A stretch of 64,000 nucleotides of DNA from Chamaecyparis obtusa (lineage: Eukaryota; Streptophyta; Pinopsida; Cupressales; Cupressaceae), in contig BSBK01008423.1 of NCBI GenBank assembly GCA_027943335.1, positions 1 through 64,000 on the forward strand. The letters are read 5' to 3'. The notes under the pieces are model-generated. The model worked only from the letters and a program-made list of their open reading frames with translations, did not search any database and had not been told where the DNA came from. Position 1 is the first letter of the stretch; every line of letters starts with the position of its first letter. Shown here in pieces: positions 23,581 to 34,048 of this stretch. Position numbers and translations under genes: made by a program.

Positions 23581-23832
23581 AGGCTTGAATTAACACAATA
23601 AACATGTAGGATATTTTAACTTGCTTTTGGTCAGAATTCTAGTTTCTTTGTCTCCAATGATTTTTTTAGGCTTGTGATGTCTGCTTACATACTGTGCCAA
23701 AATAGGTTTTGCTTTCTTTTCTTCTTTCTCTTTAGGTTCATTATTAAGATTGTCAAATTCAGCCTCTGATTTCTCAGAAACCTCTTCCTGATGCTCGACA
23801 ACATCCTCCTTTTGCTCGACATTTTCTTCATG

Positions 23833-24927
23833 TCACTTGGAATCATTTCCTTGATGCTCGACATTGCTTACCCAAGACTTTGCATGAGGTTCAAGTGTGT
23901 TACTTGCCTCTCCTTCTTCTATATCAACAAAAGATCTATAATATTCTGGTTCTCTCTTGCTTTCCTGTTCATTTTTCTTTGCATATTCATCAACTTTCAC
24001 ATTTACACTTTCCACAATTTTGTTAGTGTTAGAGTTCAAATACTTGTAAGCTTTACTCTTTGTGGAATAACCTAGGAATATTCCCTCATCACTTTTAGCA
24101 TCAAAATTTCCATTCCTATTGTCTTTTAGTATATAGCATTCACTCCCAAAAATTCTAAAGTATTTTACGTTAGGTGCATACCTGTGCCATAATTCATAAG
24201 GTGTATCATTTGTACCTTTTTTGATCTCTACTCCGTTTAGGGTATAAACAACTATACTTACAACTTCTTTCTAGTACTTTTGTGCAACATTCTTCTCAAT
24301 CATTAGTGTTCTTGCACAATCCATGATAGATCTATTCCTTCTCTCTACTATACCATTCTATGGAGGTGTTCTAGGAGTAGACATCTATCTCTTAATTCCT
24401 CTATCATTGCAGAACATATTGAACTCATTTGATATGAATTCTCCATATCGATTAGATCTCAGACACTTCACGTTCCTACCTGTCTCCTTTTCAATCTTAG
24501 CCAAATACCACTTAAATAACTGAAATGCATCAGATTTTTCTTTTAAAAATATGACAGTCATCATCCTAGTATAATCATCAACAAATAGAATAAAGTATCT
24601 AGCACCAAAATAGCTTTGTACACCCATAGGTCCACAAAGGTCAGTATGAACCAAATCTAAAACATTTTCAGAAGTAAAAGTTTTTCTCTTGAAACTAGAC
24701 TTTGTCATCTTACCCAACTGACATTGTTTGCACATTACATTATCAGGTTTCTTCAATCTTGGTAGTCCTCTCACTCTCTTATTTTTACTAATATCTACCA
24801 AATTGTCAAAGTTAACATGACATAGCCTCTTATGCCATAACCATATGTCATCAAGTTGTGCAATCAAACATGTCTCTTCAGATAGGTCTAGATAGAATAA
24901 ATTACCTTGTCTGTTCTCCAATTCCAA
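23833..24927 (-). pseudogene. copia integrase
   Basis: The GAG-pre-integrase zinc-binding part reads HKRLCHVNFDNL and later CKQCQLGKMTKSSF. The catalytic core shows HTDLCGP (first Asp), RSNRYGEF where RSDxGGEF is expected (second Asp changed to Asn), and, after a TAG, NGIVERRNRS (third residue, Glu, kept). The C-terminal part includes FDAKSDEGIFLGYS. The catalytic loss implies an inactive enzyme even without the stops. Confidence 0.85.
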
Positions 24928-25042
24928 TCAGTTCACTAGTGGCATCAAATATTTTATCCTTCTTGTGATGAAATTCCACTTGGTAACCAGTGCTATTAAG
25001 TTGTGCAACACTTAGCAGATTAATATAGTTTAGACCTTCAAC

Positions 25043-26300
25043 CTAATAAGCATTTTCACAAGTGATCTTATCAGTTAGCTTAATTAATCCTTTACCCTTT
25101 ATAGGATATGGTGCATCATTACCAAACTTAACACTTCTACCTTTATAATGATCTAGGGTATCAAACTTACTTTTATCACTAGTCATGTGGTGTGAGAAAT
25201 CACTATCAATAATCCATTTATCATTTTTGTTCACATAGGATACAAGTGCAGTTTTCTCATCTTCATCAGACTCATCTTTCATAGCAACATAGAATACTTC
25301 AAATTCAAAATCATCATTATCAGTGTTAGTTTCTTCTTTAGCAATATAACATGATTTCTTAACTTTATCTTTGTAGTCCTTGTACCTTCGGTAACCTCTA
25401 TTTTCTCTCTTATCTTTGTGCTTGCTATCTCTTTCCTCATCCTTGTCATCCTTGTTAGGACATCTTGTAGCTATATGACCAAATTTGTTACATGAGAAAC
25501 ATATGATAGGAAATTTACCTTTATACTTGCCTTTTCATCTTTTCAATCTTTTGGCCATAAGAGCTTCAAGATCCTCTAGTTCTTCATTAGAAGTGTCACT
25601 ATGACTTTCACTCTCACTGATGCATCTTTCTTTTTCTTTCTTAGACTTATGTAGAACCATTTGTGACTTAAATGAAGATTCAACATTAGCAATAGTGAAG
25701 TTATCATAATTAGAAAGCTCAAAAGTAGTAAGCTTACCAACAAGACTTTCCAGTGTTAGAGCATTACCAGGGTTACATCTAGATTCTTGAATTGCTGAAA
25801 TTTTGATAGCATAAATAGGATGCAAAGTTCTCAATACTTTTCCAATAATAGTCTCATCATCAATAGTTCCATTAGCTCCTCTAATAGCATTTACAACCTC
25901 TTTTATCCTACCATAATATTGAGAAATATTCTCACCTTCTTGCATTTTCATTTCATCAAATTTACCTCTTAGGCTTTCAACTTTTGCCCTTAGTACATTT
26001 ATGTCACTACCATATATGTTTGCAAGTGTCCCACATTTTCTTTGCATTTGTGAAATCTTCAATGTCTTCAAATTTAGGATAACTTAAGGAAAACACAATC
26101 TCCAACATTTTTTGGTTGTGTTCCTATTTAGCTCTCATCTCCTCGGCAGTCAAGGGTGTAGCAGGTGTAACATAGTCATGTTCAACATAATACTTTGCCA
26201 AGTCACCAATACCAGCTAGATGTAGTTTCATGAGACTCTTCCATGTAGGGAAGCTCTCCTTATTCAGCTTTGGTACCTCCTTCTTATACATCTTGATCAT
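25043..26300 (-). pseudogene. copia gag and protease
   Basis: The start ATG is at 26300. The N-terminal gag reads KLNKESFPTWKSLMKLHL, and then, after a frame change near 26,050, AKVESLRGKFDEMK and ENISQYYGRIKEVVNAIRG, typical of copia capsid. A zinc knuckle, CFSCNKFGHIATRC (CX2CX4HX4C), lies near 25,460-25,500. The protease follows with WIIDSDFSHHM near 25,200, where DSG is expected at the active site: Gly has become Asp. Stops (TAG in MRAK*EHN, TAG after NAY) and the frameshift make it non-functional. It is continuous with the integrase and RT regions downstream. Confidence 0.85.
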
Positions 26301-26344
26301 TTACTTCAAGTACCTTTAAACTTGTTCTCTGTAAGCACCAAAAA

Positions 26345-26355
26345 CTCTGATACCA
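26345..26355 (-). other. primer binding site of copia element
   Basis: CTCTGATACCA on the plus strand, which is TGGTATCAGAG on the minus strand. It is two bases from the 5' LTR and is the initiator-Met tRNA type, which sets the orientation. Confidence 0.88.
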
Positions 26356-26357
26356 AT

Positions 26358-27838
26358 TGTTAATATGAATTAGAACAACAGAGAGGGGGGGGGTGAATCA
26401 GTTGTTCTCAGGTCTAGATGTATAAATTAAACTTTTAAACACTTCAACAACTTAGATCTAACAACCAACAACTACTTGGTCATTAGAAAATGTATACCAT
26501 AAACATATAATGTAGTACAGTCCACTATCCAACAATATATAGCTTGCAAAACACAAAAATGTTCAAACCAAAACATTCACACAAGTATTGACACCACGAT
26601 TTATAGTGGAAACCCAATTTGGGAAAAACCTTTTTGTAACATGTTACTGATATATTCACTCTTCTGAAGTGAGCTCTATGAAAAGCCAACCCTATCAAAG
26701 ATTTACAAACACACTGCTAGGTGTGACCTTGTTAAAGGATTTCAACCACCTTGTTAGGAGTGCACCTAGTTAGAGGACTTAAGTACATTCCATTAAAATG
26801 AAACCTTGATTAAAGGATTTATACAATGTCTGTTAGGTCAACCTTGATTAAAGGATTTGAACTGATATAATGGTTAGAAAGTAACATCAGTGTTTGATCT
26901 AAAAACATACAACTCACTTTGCAAATAATAGATCCAATTCTTACATATATATGTTGGCTTACTAGCTAAGATCCATTTCCATCTCCATCACTGATCTGCT
27001 CAAAAATCCCTTCAATCAATCACAACTCCTTCTCCTTCAGCCTTTTTTGCTTATTCAGTCAATAACAACAACAACTCTAGCATACTGCTTCAACCTCACA
27101 CTTAGGTTTCCTTAATACCTCTTCGATAGGTAGATCCATGTTTTTCCTCTTAATCTCCTTTGTAGATCTTAGGGTTAGGTCAGATTCATTGAATCCTTCC
27201 AACATTATGTTCTTCATCCAGCCTTCTAGAAACATCTCTTATCTCTTTATGGAATCACAATAACATAGTTTAGTGTGCATTAAATGCTCCATACATTCAA
27301 TAAATAAAGTCAACATGATTTACATAATCCAAGAATTCAACTATGTCAGCTAGGAATCTAAATTCTTCCTCAAATGTAAATTACTGACGCTCGGTCAATA
27401 CTATGTTCAACTCCTCGGTCATCACTGCGTAGCTCGGTCATCACTTGAAACCATTTCCCTCGGCTAATGCTATCTCCCTTGGCAATAAACTAATGTTCGG
27501 TCAACACTGAATTTACATGACATATACTGACTTGGTCGAAACTAACATCACTTGGCTTAAACTAGATTTCTTCACTTCTACTCAGTTAAGTCTACTTGTT
27601 TAGTCTTGCTTCTCACTTAGATAAAAAATATATTATCTTATTATTGTGCCACATAATCAAGTACTCATTGAAGTATCAAATAACTCAACCTTTCTCTAGG
27701 TTCTATTGTTATCACCCTTGCCCTAATCCTTCTCAATAATCAAATAGGTATAGTACTTTCTTAGATAGCAACAGTCTTACCAGTTAAGGTTTGACATCAA
27801 TGAAAATACAATAATTGCTTCAATTGTAGTTTCTAACA
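26358..27838 (-). repeat. 5' LTR of copia element
   Basis: Same organisation as the left LTR: TGTTAATATGAATTAG at the low end and TTTCTAACA at the high end, with the same TTAAAGGATTT and CTCGGTCA clusters. It starts two bases after the primer site, so it is the 5' LTR for the minus-strand transcript. Confidence 0.92.
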
Positions 27839-28266
27839 AATCTAATCATGATGATTTTGATAATGATATATGAAAAACTAATGTGATCAGTTTAGAGTTG
27901 GATAGAACTCATTGGAGAAAGCCCAGTGAAGAAGAAATCAGAACTTTAACTATGGCTGCTATTTCTCAGGCTAGGTCCTCATACAATTTGAGGAATAGAA
28001 GAGTAGATGCTGATCAAGGGGTACCTAGGTTAGTGTTTGTTAAAGATGATCCTCAGAATATGGTGCCTCTTAAACCAAATGTTGTCAAAGGTAAAGGTGG
28101 TAATAATAAGAAAGAGGAACCTATTGTTGAAGGTAAAAGGAATGAGGAAATTTCCATAGACAGGGTAAAAATAAGGATTGGTAGAAAAAAGGATATATAT
28201 GATCTTTCTACTGACCCCCATACTTTTGACATGAGACATGCCTTGTATCAAATGAAGGTCTCTATT
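27839..28266 (+). pseudogene. gypsy copy A, gag-protease linker
   Basis: Resumes the copy A polyprotein after the copia insertion: QSNHDDFDNDI across the restored junction, then ELDRTHWRKPSEEEIRTLT and SYNLRNRRVDADQG. A TGA lies at 27870. The segment is basic and unstructured, and leads into the protease interrupted by the solo LTR. Removing that LTR joins MKVS to TPLLEMLKIKEH in frame. Confidence 0.75.
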
Positions 28267-29192
28267 TGATGCAGTCAAGGATGGTGGATCCAATTAAGGA
28301 TAGTCCAAACCTTGCAGCCAATAGAATTACACATTAGATTATTGAACAATGCAACACAAGTAATTGTTCAACACTAATTTTCATTAACATGCCCGACTGT
28401 AAGGCCTTCTGGGTTAGGGCCAATTACAATCAAAAAATAATTCTGCAAGATCTGACAACTAGATCTAATACAAACTTAGCTAGTTCAGCTCTGAAGACAA
28501 TCAGAAGTTGATGGAAACCCTAAGGTAGATCTAAACTTGAGCTCACAAGCCTCCAAGAAATCTCCTTGTTCCCAAGTGTGCAAACCCCTAGCTCTGCTAC
28601 AAAAAACTATCAGATTACAATTTGATGTGCAAGAACATCAAGAACTTTTCCACAACTTCGCTCTCAAGCTTCACATCTGATATCCCAAATCTACCAAGTT
28701 GTTCTTCTTAAACATCTACCCAAGCATTCCTTAAATACTAATCATCAGCCACAAGTTGGCAAGATGAAAGCCTTAACTTCCCAAAATAAATAATTAAATG
28801 CCATACAAGTCGGCTTACAAATGTTGACAAACATTTAATTCAGCATGTGAGCCCCATAACAATGGTTACCAACAATAAATTCACCAAGTTAGCTCAAAAA
28901 ATCACATAGAACTCCAGTTAGTAAGTCAGAACTATTGAGTGATAGTAAAATCACCAAGCACGCTAGGCATTGCTGAGCACCAGTGTTGATCGAGCACCAC
29001 AGGCATGACCGAGTAACAATTTCATCGAGTGCCAGAGACTACTAAGTTCCTTTAGTGACCGAGCTTCCTTCAATGATCGAGACTATCAGTCAAGGCTATA
29101 ACCGAGTAACACTAGCCAAAATACAAACACTCCATTTAGTTTCACCGAGGACAAAGAATGCTCCTGCCTTAACCTTGGATGCCCCTGCATCA
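28267..29192. mobile_element. solo LTR
   Basis: It begins TGATGCAG and ends CTGCATCA, an 8-base inverted match bounded by TG and CA. It is flanked by CTATT (28262-28266) and CTACT (29193-29197), a 5-bp target duplication with one difference. Subtracting 931 bases restores the gypsy frame across the site. It is about 926 bp, non-coding, and contains several TGACCGAG/GATCGAG motifs (28,960-29,110). No internal region remains, so it probably formed by LTR-LTR recombination. Confidence 0.75.
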
Positions 29193-29880
29193 CTACTCCC
29201 CTATTAGAAATGTTGAAAATAAAAGAGCATAAGATAACTGCTTTAGCTCTGATAAATGAACAAGGTGTTGATCCTATCTTATCAGAAAAGGGAAAGCTAG
29301 TGGACAGACCTGAAACAGCTAAATATATTTCTAACTTTTGTGTTGGAAATATTGTAACACAAGAACCATCTTCCATTAACCCTTTCTATGTTACACTGAT
29401 TGTAAATAACTTCTTGCTAAAGAATTGCATGATAGACTTTGGTGCTGCAAGCACTTTGATGCCCTATCATGTCATGAAGGAGTTAGGATTGTAAGTTGAT
29501 ACATCCAATGTGAGGTTTTATCCTATGGATAATAGAGCAGTTCTTGTGGTAGGAACCTTAGTGGGGATAGAAGTGAAAATTTCTGCTTTCCCTGAAGCCA
29601 CATATAAGATGGATGTGGTTGTAGTTGATACCAAGCCCCATTATGGCATGCTTCTATACGGACAGTGGGCAACAACAATGGCAGGAAAGTTGCAATTAGA
29701 TTTGTCATATGCCACTATTCCTATCAATGGGACTGAAGTGAAGTTGTATAGGGAGTCTCATTCCTTAGTTATGGTTGAGATGGTTTCACCAGAGGACTTA
29801 AATTGCTATGTTGATATTGACATGGAGAATTTCATGGTAGAAGAGATAGTACCACAATTGAAAAATACTGATCCCATAGT
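29193..29880 (+). pseudogene. gypsy copy A protease region
   Basis: Continuation of the polyprotein: PLLEMLKIKEHKI, then the aspartic protease core FLLKNCMIDFGAASTLMP near 29,415-29,465, where D-x-G-A is retained. This is followed by VVDTKPHYGMLLYGQWATT, the position of the usual LGRPW motif. A stop TAA lies after KELGL (29,492). The enzyme normally cleaves gag-pol in the particle. Confidence 0.75.
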
Positions 29881-30331
29881 TAATGAGTTGCTACTAAAAC
29901 AAGATGGACTATGGAAGATGTACTTTGATGGAGGATATTCTAAAGGAGGATCAGGAGCTTGTATTTTGATTATATCCCCATTAGGTACTACCATCAAATA
30001 TTCATTTCTATTGACTTTCTAGTGTACTAATAATATTGCCAAATATGAGGATTTGATATTGGGTTTAGATGTTGCTATAAAACATGGTATAAAGTGCTTA
30101 AAATTCCATGGTAATTCCCAATTAATCATAGCCCAAATTAGATCTAAATATGCTGCCAAAGATGATAGGATAAAATTTTATAAACATGCTATCTGGGATA
30201 GATTAGAATTGTTTGATGCTTTCAATTTACTTTGGGTAGAAAGGTCAAATAATATTATTGTAGACTTTCTTGCCAATGTTGCAATAAAGAATACTGATGT
30301 TACTCTGACATGTGTATCAATGTTATAGATT
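29881..30331 (+). pseudogene. RNase H-like domain upstream of RT (copy A)
   Basis: The motifs of an archaeal-type RNase H follow in order: LWKMYFDGGYSKGGSGACI (first Asp), CTNNIAKYEDLILGL (where AEYEA is usual), LKFHGNSQLIIAQI (GDSQL is usual, Asp to Asn), and NNIIVDFLANVAI (last Asp). It lies about 300 bases before the RT block with no insertion boundary between, so the order protease-RNaseH-RT is original. TAG at 30020. In Tat-type gypsy elements an extra RNase H usually lies after RT-RNase H, as in the minus-strand element of this window. Confidence 0.75.
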
Positions 30332-30639
30332 AAAAGTAGGCCTCTAGTGCCTGATAATGTGTATAATTGGTAAGTTTTTGAAGATGATCTTGATATCCTT
30401 AAATTTATTCAAAGTTTAGATCAATATGATGGGAAACAGATTGATTTTAATGCCTCATAGTAGGTTGTTGATGGAAATGAATGTGTCATGGGAAATGAGA
30501 TTGTTTAGTTAGCCTCCAATCATATTCCTAAAGGGTTGGTAGAACTAGAGGTCATGTTTAAGATAAATGATGGATACATGTCACAAAATTCCAATACTAA
30601 ATTGAAGATCTAGAGGAAATAAACTTAGGTTCAGAAACA

Positions 30640-31395
30640 TCCCCTCAAGTGGTGTACATTGGAAAAAAGCTAAGTAGGGAGGTAAGGACCAATTTGATAA
30701 GGTTATTGAAAAGGTATAAAAATGTGTTTGCCTGGTCTTATGATGACCTTAAAGCTTATAGGGAAGGCTTTTTTTGGCATGAAATCCCTTTAAAAGAAGA
30801 TACCAAACCTTTTAGGAAGAAACAAAGGCCCATTAACCCCTTATTAGCCACTAAAATGCAAATAGAGTTGACCAAGTTAAGAGATGCTGGTATCATTGAG
30901 CCTATTAGGAATTCTTCAAGGGTTTCTAATTTGGTGCCATTTAGGAAAAAGAATGGTGACATAAGACTCTGTGTTGATTTTAGGAATTTAAATGTTGCTT
31001 CACTAAAGGACAATTATGGATTACCAAATATAGAGGCTATGCTGCATAGAGTGACTGGTTGTGAATTGTTGTCTATGATGGAAGGTTTTTCAAGATACAA
31101 CCAGGTATTAGTCAAAGAATCTAAAAAATTCAAGACAACATTTACTACACCCTGGGGAACCTATGTTTATGTCTGTATGCCTTTTGGCTTGAAAAATGCT
31201 AGAGAAAATTTTCAGAGGGAAATGGATGTTGCTTTCAAAGACTTGATTAATGTCCTTATGGTTGTGTATCAAGATGATTTGACTACTTAATCCAAGAAGG
31301 GTGATGACCATTGTAATCACTTGGAAAAGGTTCCAGTTAAGGCTTTAGAGTTTGGCATTTCACCGAATCCTAAGAAGTGTTAGTTTGCTGTTACT
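30640..31395 (+). pseudogene. gypsy copy A reverse transcriptase
   Basis: YKNVFAWSYDDLKAYREG, then IPLKEDTKPFRKKQRPINP, LVPFRKKNGDIRLCVDFRN, SMMEGFSRYNQ, TPWGTYVYVCMPFGLKNA and the active site VVYQDDLTT (YxDD kept) near 31,260-31,290. These are standard Ty3/gypsy RT motifs. Stops follow at 31288 (TAA) and 31381 (TAG). Length and motif order are normal. Confidence 0.88.
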
Positions 31396-31990
31396 AAAGG
31401 GAAATTGCTAGGACATATAGTGTCAAAGAAAGGTGTCAAAATTAACCCTGAAAGAGTTGAAGCAATCAAAAAGGTCCCTCCTCCAAAAAATCTTAAAGGT
31501 GTAAAGTCCCTTTTAGGATAAATCAATTTTGTCAGGAGGTTCATTGCTAATTTTGCAGAGTTGGTTAAACCCATAGTGAAGCTTCTAAAGAGAGATGTAA
31601 ATTTTGATTGGAATCTTGAAGCTCAAAAGGATTTTGAGAAAATCAAACAAAAAATCCAAGAAACTCCTATCCTAATATCTCCTGATTATTCTATGCCTTT
31701 TTCTTTGTTTCCTTTGCATCCCATTGCTTTCTTCAGCAAATCATTGCAATCAGCTGAGTTAAATTATGAATTGATGGAAAAGAAAGCTTATGCATTAGTT
31801 AAGGCAGTCAAGGCTTTTAGAACTTATTTTGTTTGTGAAAAAGTTAATGCATATGTCCCCCATGCTGTTGTAAATGACATTTTGGTTCAGAGTGAGGTCA
31901 CAAGAAAAAGGTGCAATGGATCAATAGGATCCAGGAATTTGAATTGTAGCTCCATATTACTAAACTTGTGAGGGGTTTGGGACTTGCAAA
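31396..31990 (+). pseudogene. gypsy copy A RNase H, internally deleted
   Basis: The connection and RNase H after RT: GKLLGHIVSKKGVKINP, FVRRFIANFAELVKPI, then FDWNLEAQKDFEKIKQKI. At about 31,700 the text runs from PDYSMPFSLF straight to PLHPIAFFSKSLQSAELNY. The segment with the first catalytic Asp and the following strand is missing. Ends with ITKLVRGLGLAKLM in a shifted frame. Non-functional. Confidence 0.8.
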
Positions 31991-32039
31991 ATTAATGATA
32001 GAGGACAATATGGACCTTGTTCAAGTAAATAATGTTTCC

Positions 32040-32268
32040 ATTGGTGGAGGAACAATTACTAGCATTGATCCAGCCTAGTGATATGATCCTTCAGTGGAAT
32101 GCCAAAGCTGAAGACAAAGGAAAGCACAAGAAATTTTAATCCTTGTGGTTAGGGCTATATATTATCCATCAGATTCATGGAAAGGATTCATATTTTTTGA
32201 GAAATATGGATGGTGAAGAACACAAATTGCTAGTGCATGGACAATCTCTGAAGTATTTCTTCAATTAA
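32040..32268 (+). pseudogene. gypsy copy A integrase C-terminus
   Basis: MILQWNAKAEDKGKHKKF, then a TAA, then SLWLGLYIIHQIHGKDSY and LKYFFN with a TAA at 32266. This is the GPF/Y-like C-terminal module of Ty3/gypsy integrases (W-x-GPY usual). It follows the RNase H end within about 60 bases, so the HHCC and DDE domains were lost by one large deletion. Confidence 0.7.
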
Positions 32269-34048
32269 GATTCAAACTTTTCCATGCATAGTAGCTCTGT
32301 AAATATGTATAGGTGTGTTTGTTTTAGTTGTGTGTTTGTTTCTTGCAGTAGGTTAGTGTTTTTCAGTTTGCCACCCAGAGATTCTTGTTTACTTGCTATG
32401 AACTTGCATTCAAGCACCCTTAGATAGAGCCACTATTGGAGCAATTTTAGGTTTTTTGAGAAAATATCATTTCTGGTCTTTGCCTTGCCTTTTTTGTGTC
32501 TCTGCAAATGTTTTCATCCATTTAGGGTTTGAAAATTTCAAGGTTCACCATGTGAAAATGCTTATGTCTCCTTGCCCTATGTCTTTTTGTCCTTGGTGGG
32601 GTTTTTATTCTTGAAAATGTCTTAAGTGTGCCCTAGATCCTTATATTTTCATGTTACTTTATGAGCCACTTAAGTATTTATGTTTGCACATGGTCTTTTA
32701 TCTTCCCTAGTGTTCGTTGAATCTTAGGATAAATTTATTAAGTCACTTTTCATTCAGTGAACAAGCGAGACAGTTTAGTCTTTGTCTTGTTTTTCTTTGG
32801 TCGCTTGATCTCTAGACATAATCAACGGTTAGTTTTTCTTTCAGTGATCAAGTGACTATGTATTCTCTGAATCTCATGATCCTTGGCAGTTTTCTTCAAA
32901 CATTTAGCGACCCAGCATAGCAGTTATCTCCCGTTTGGTTGATTAAATGGTTAAGTCCTATGTTATTCAGCAATCAAGCCATAGCCATTGATGTATTTCT
33001 TGATCAACGGTGGTATTTTAATCTCATGATAGACTATGCAGTTAGTGATTTATTTGGCTAATAAGAAATAATTGTTATCTCTCATTCACTTGATTTTGGC
33101 AGTTAGCATGAAAGTATTCAGCGATTGAGCAAACATGAGATTAAAGGTATTTGCTTAATTTCTAGATCTTGGTAATTCAGATAAAATGTCTAGCGATTCG
33201 GCGACAAGGGTGTTAAAAGGTTAAAGTTTCTTTAGCCACGTGATCTCTGGATGTAATTTGTAGCTAAGACTTAAGCTATTCAGCGACCTAGCGAATGTAG
33301 TGTTTGCTGAATCTCATGATAAAATGGTCAAGACTCAAAACATTTGGTGATTTAGAAACAACTATGGATAGCTTTGAAGATCAACGTGCGGTATTTAATC
33401 TCATGATGGAACCCAAGTTAAAAGAAATATCAAGCAAACATGAGATTAAAGGCAGTCGCTAAATCTCTTGATAAAGCCATGAGTTAAAGAAAGATTCAAA
33501 GATCGCGAGAAAGGCTTTGTCGCTTGATCTCCAGACTTAACCTAGAATAAGAAAATCATTTCGAGATCAAGAAAACCCTTTGTTCACTTGATCTTTGATT
33601 AAGATCTGGTTAAGTTCTCATTAATGAAAAAGGATAAGATTTGTTGCTATGTGGAAAAGGTACTTTTCCAAGTTGGAATAAAGAAAAAGGCTAGCCAATT
33701 AGATCTAATCGAGGGTTTTATCAATAATTAAGGTTTTAAAGCTTGATACTGTGATCATTGCTTTTTAGTTGCTTTTTGAGTTTTTTAATAAATTTGTCAA
33801 CATCCTACATTATGGATAGCCTTGATTTGAATATTGGTGTTGTGTAGAATTGAATGCTAAAGTAATTGGGAATAGATTTTCTACAATCTTGGCAACTTTA
33901 TGCATTCAATGATAGATGATATATAGAAACGACATCCTTTCTTTTGACACTTAAAGTTTTCTGAAGGAAATTGAGAATTTCAAAGTCTTGGCAGTAAGTT
34001 TTTGAGCAAAGAGAATTTGTAGAATTCAGAGGTGTCCAAAATTACAAG
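32269..34048 (+). other. LTR-like spacer between gypsy copies A and B
   Basis: It lies exactly where the 3' LTR of copy A and the 5' LTR plus leader of copy B should be, but only about 1.8 kb separates the end of pol from the next ORF. Non-coding. 32,730-33,620 holds a degenerate repeat of ATTCAGCGAYCAAGCGA and AATCTCATGAT motifs. Exact LTR ends, primer site and polypurine tract could not be fixed. Confidence 0.5.

Larger units (their letters stand above)
20097..27838 (-). mobile_element. complete Ty1/copia element, inactivated
   Basis: Two LTRs of about 1.47-1.48 kb flank a gag-pol region on the minus strand. Upstream of the element, AATCTA (20091-20096) is repeated directly after it (27839-27844), consistent with a 5-6 bp target duplication. 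The primer site is beside the right LTR, and a polypurine tract (minus strand CCAAAGAGGGAGAT) beside the left one. The element interrupts the gag-pol of gypsy copy A in opposite orientation. Confidence 0.92.
19108..32268 (+). mobile_element. Ty3/gypsy copy A (Tat/Ogre-like), truncated and nested
   Basis: The coding order on the plus strand is gag, protease, RNase H-like, RT, RNase H and integrase C-terminus. Homology to copy B starts abruptly at ATTAATGACTATGAA (19109), so the 5' half is missing. The element is interrupted by a copia element (20097-27838) and a solo LTR (28267-29192). Subtracting each insertion with its target duplication keeps the reading frame. Most of the integrase is deleted. 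Numerous TAG and TAA stops make it dead. Confidence 0.85.
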
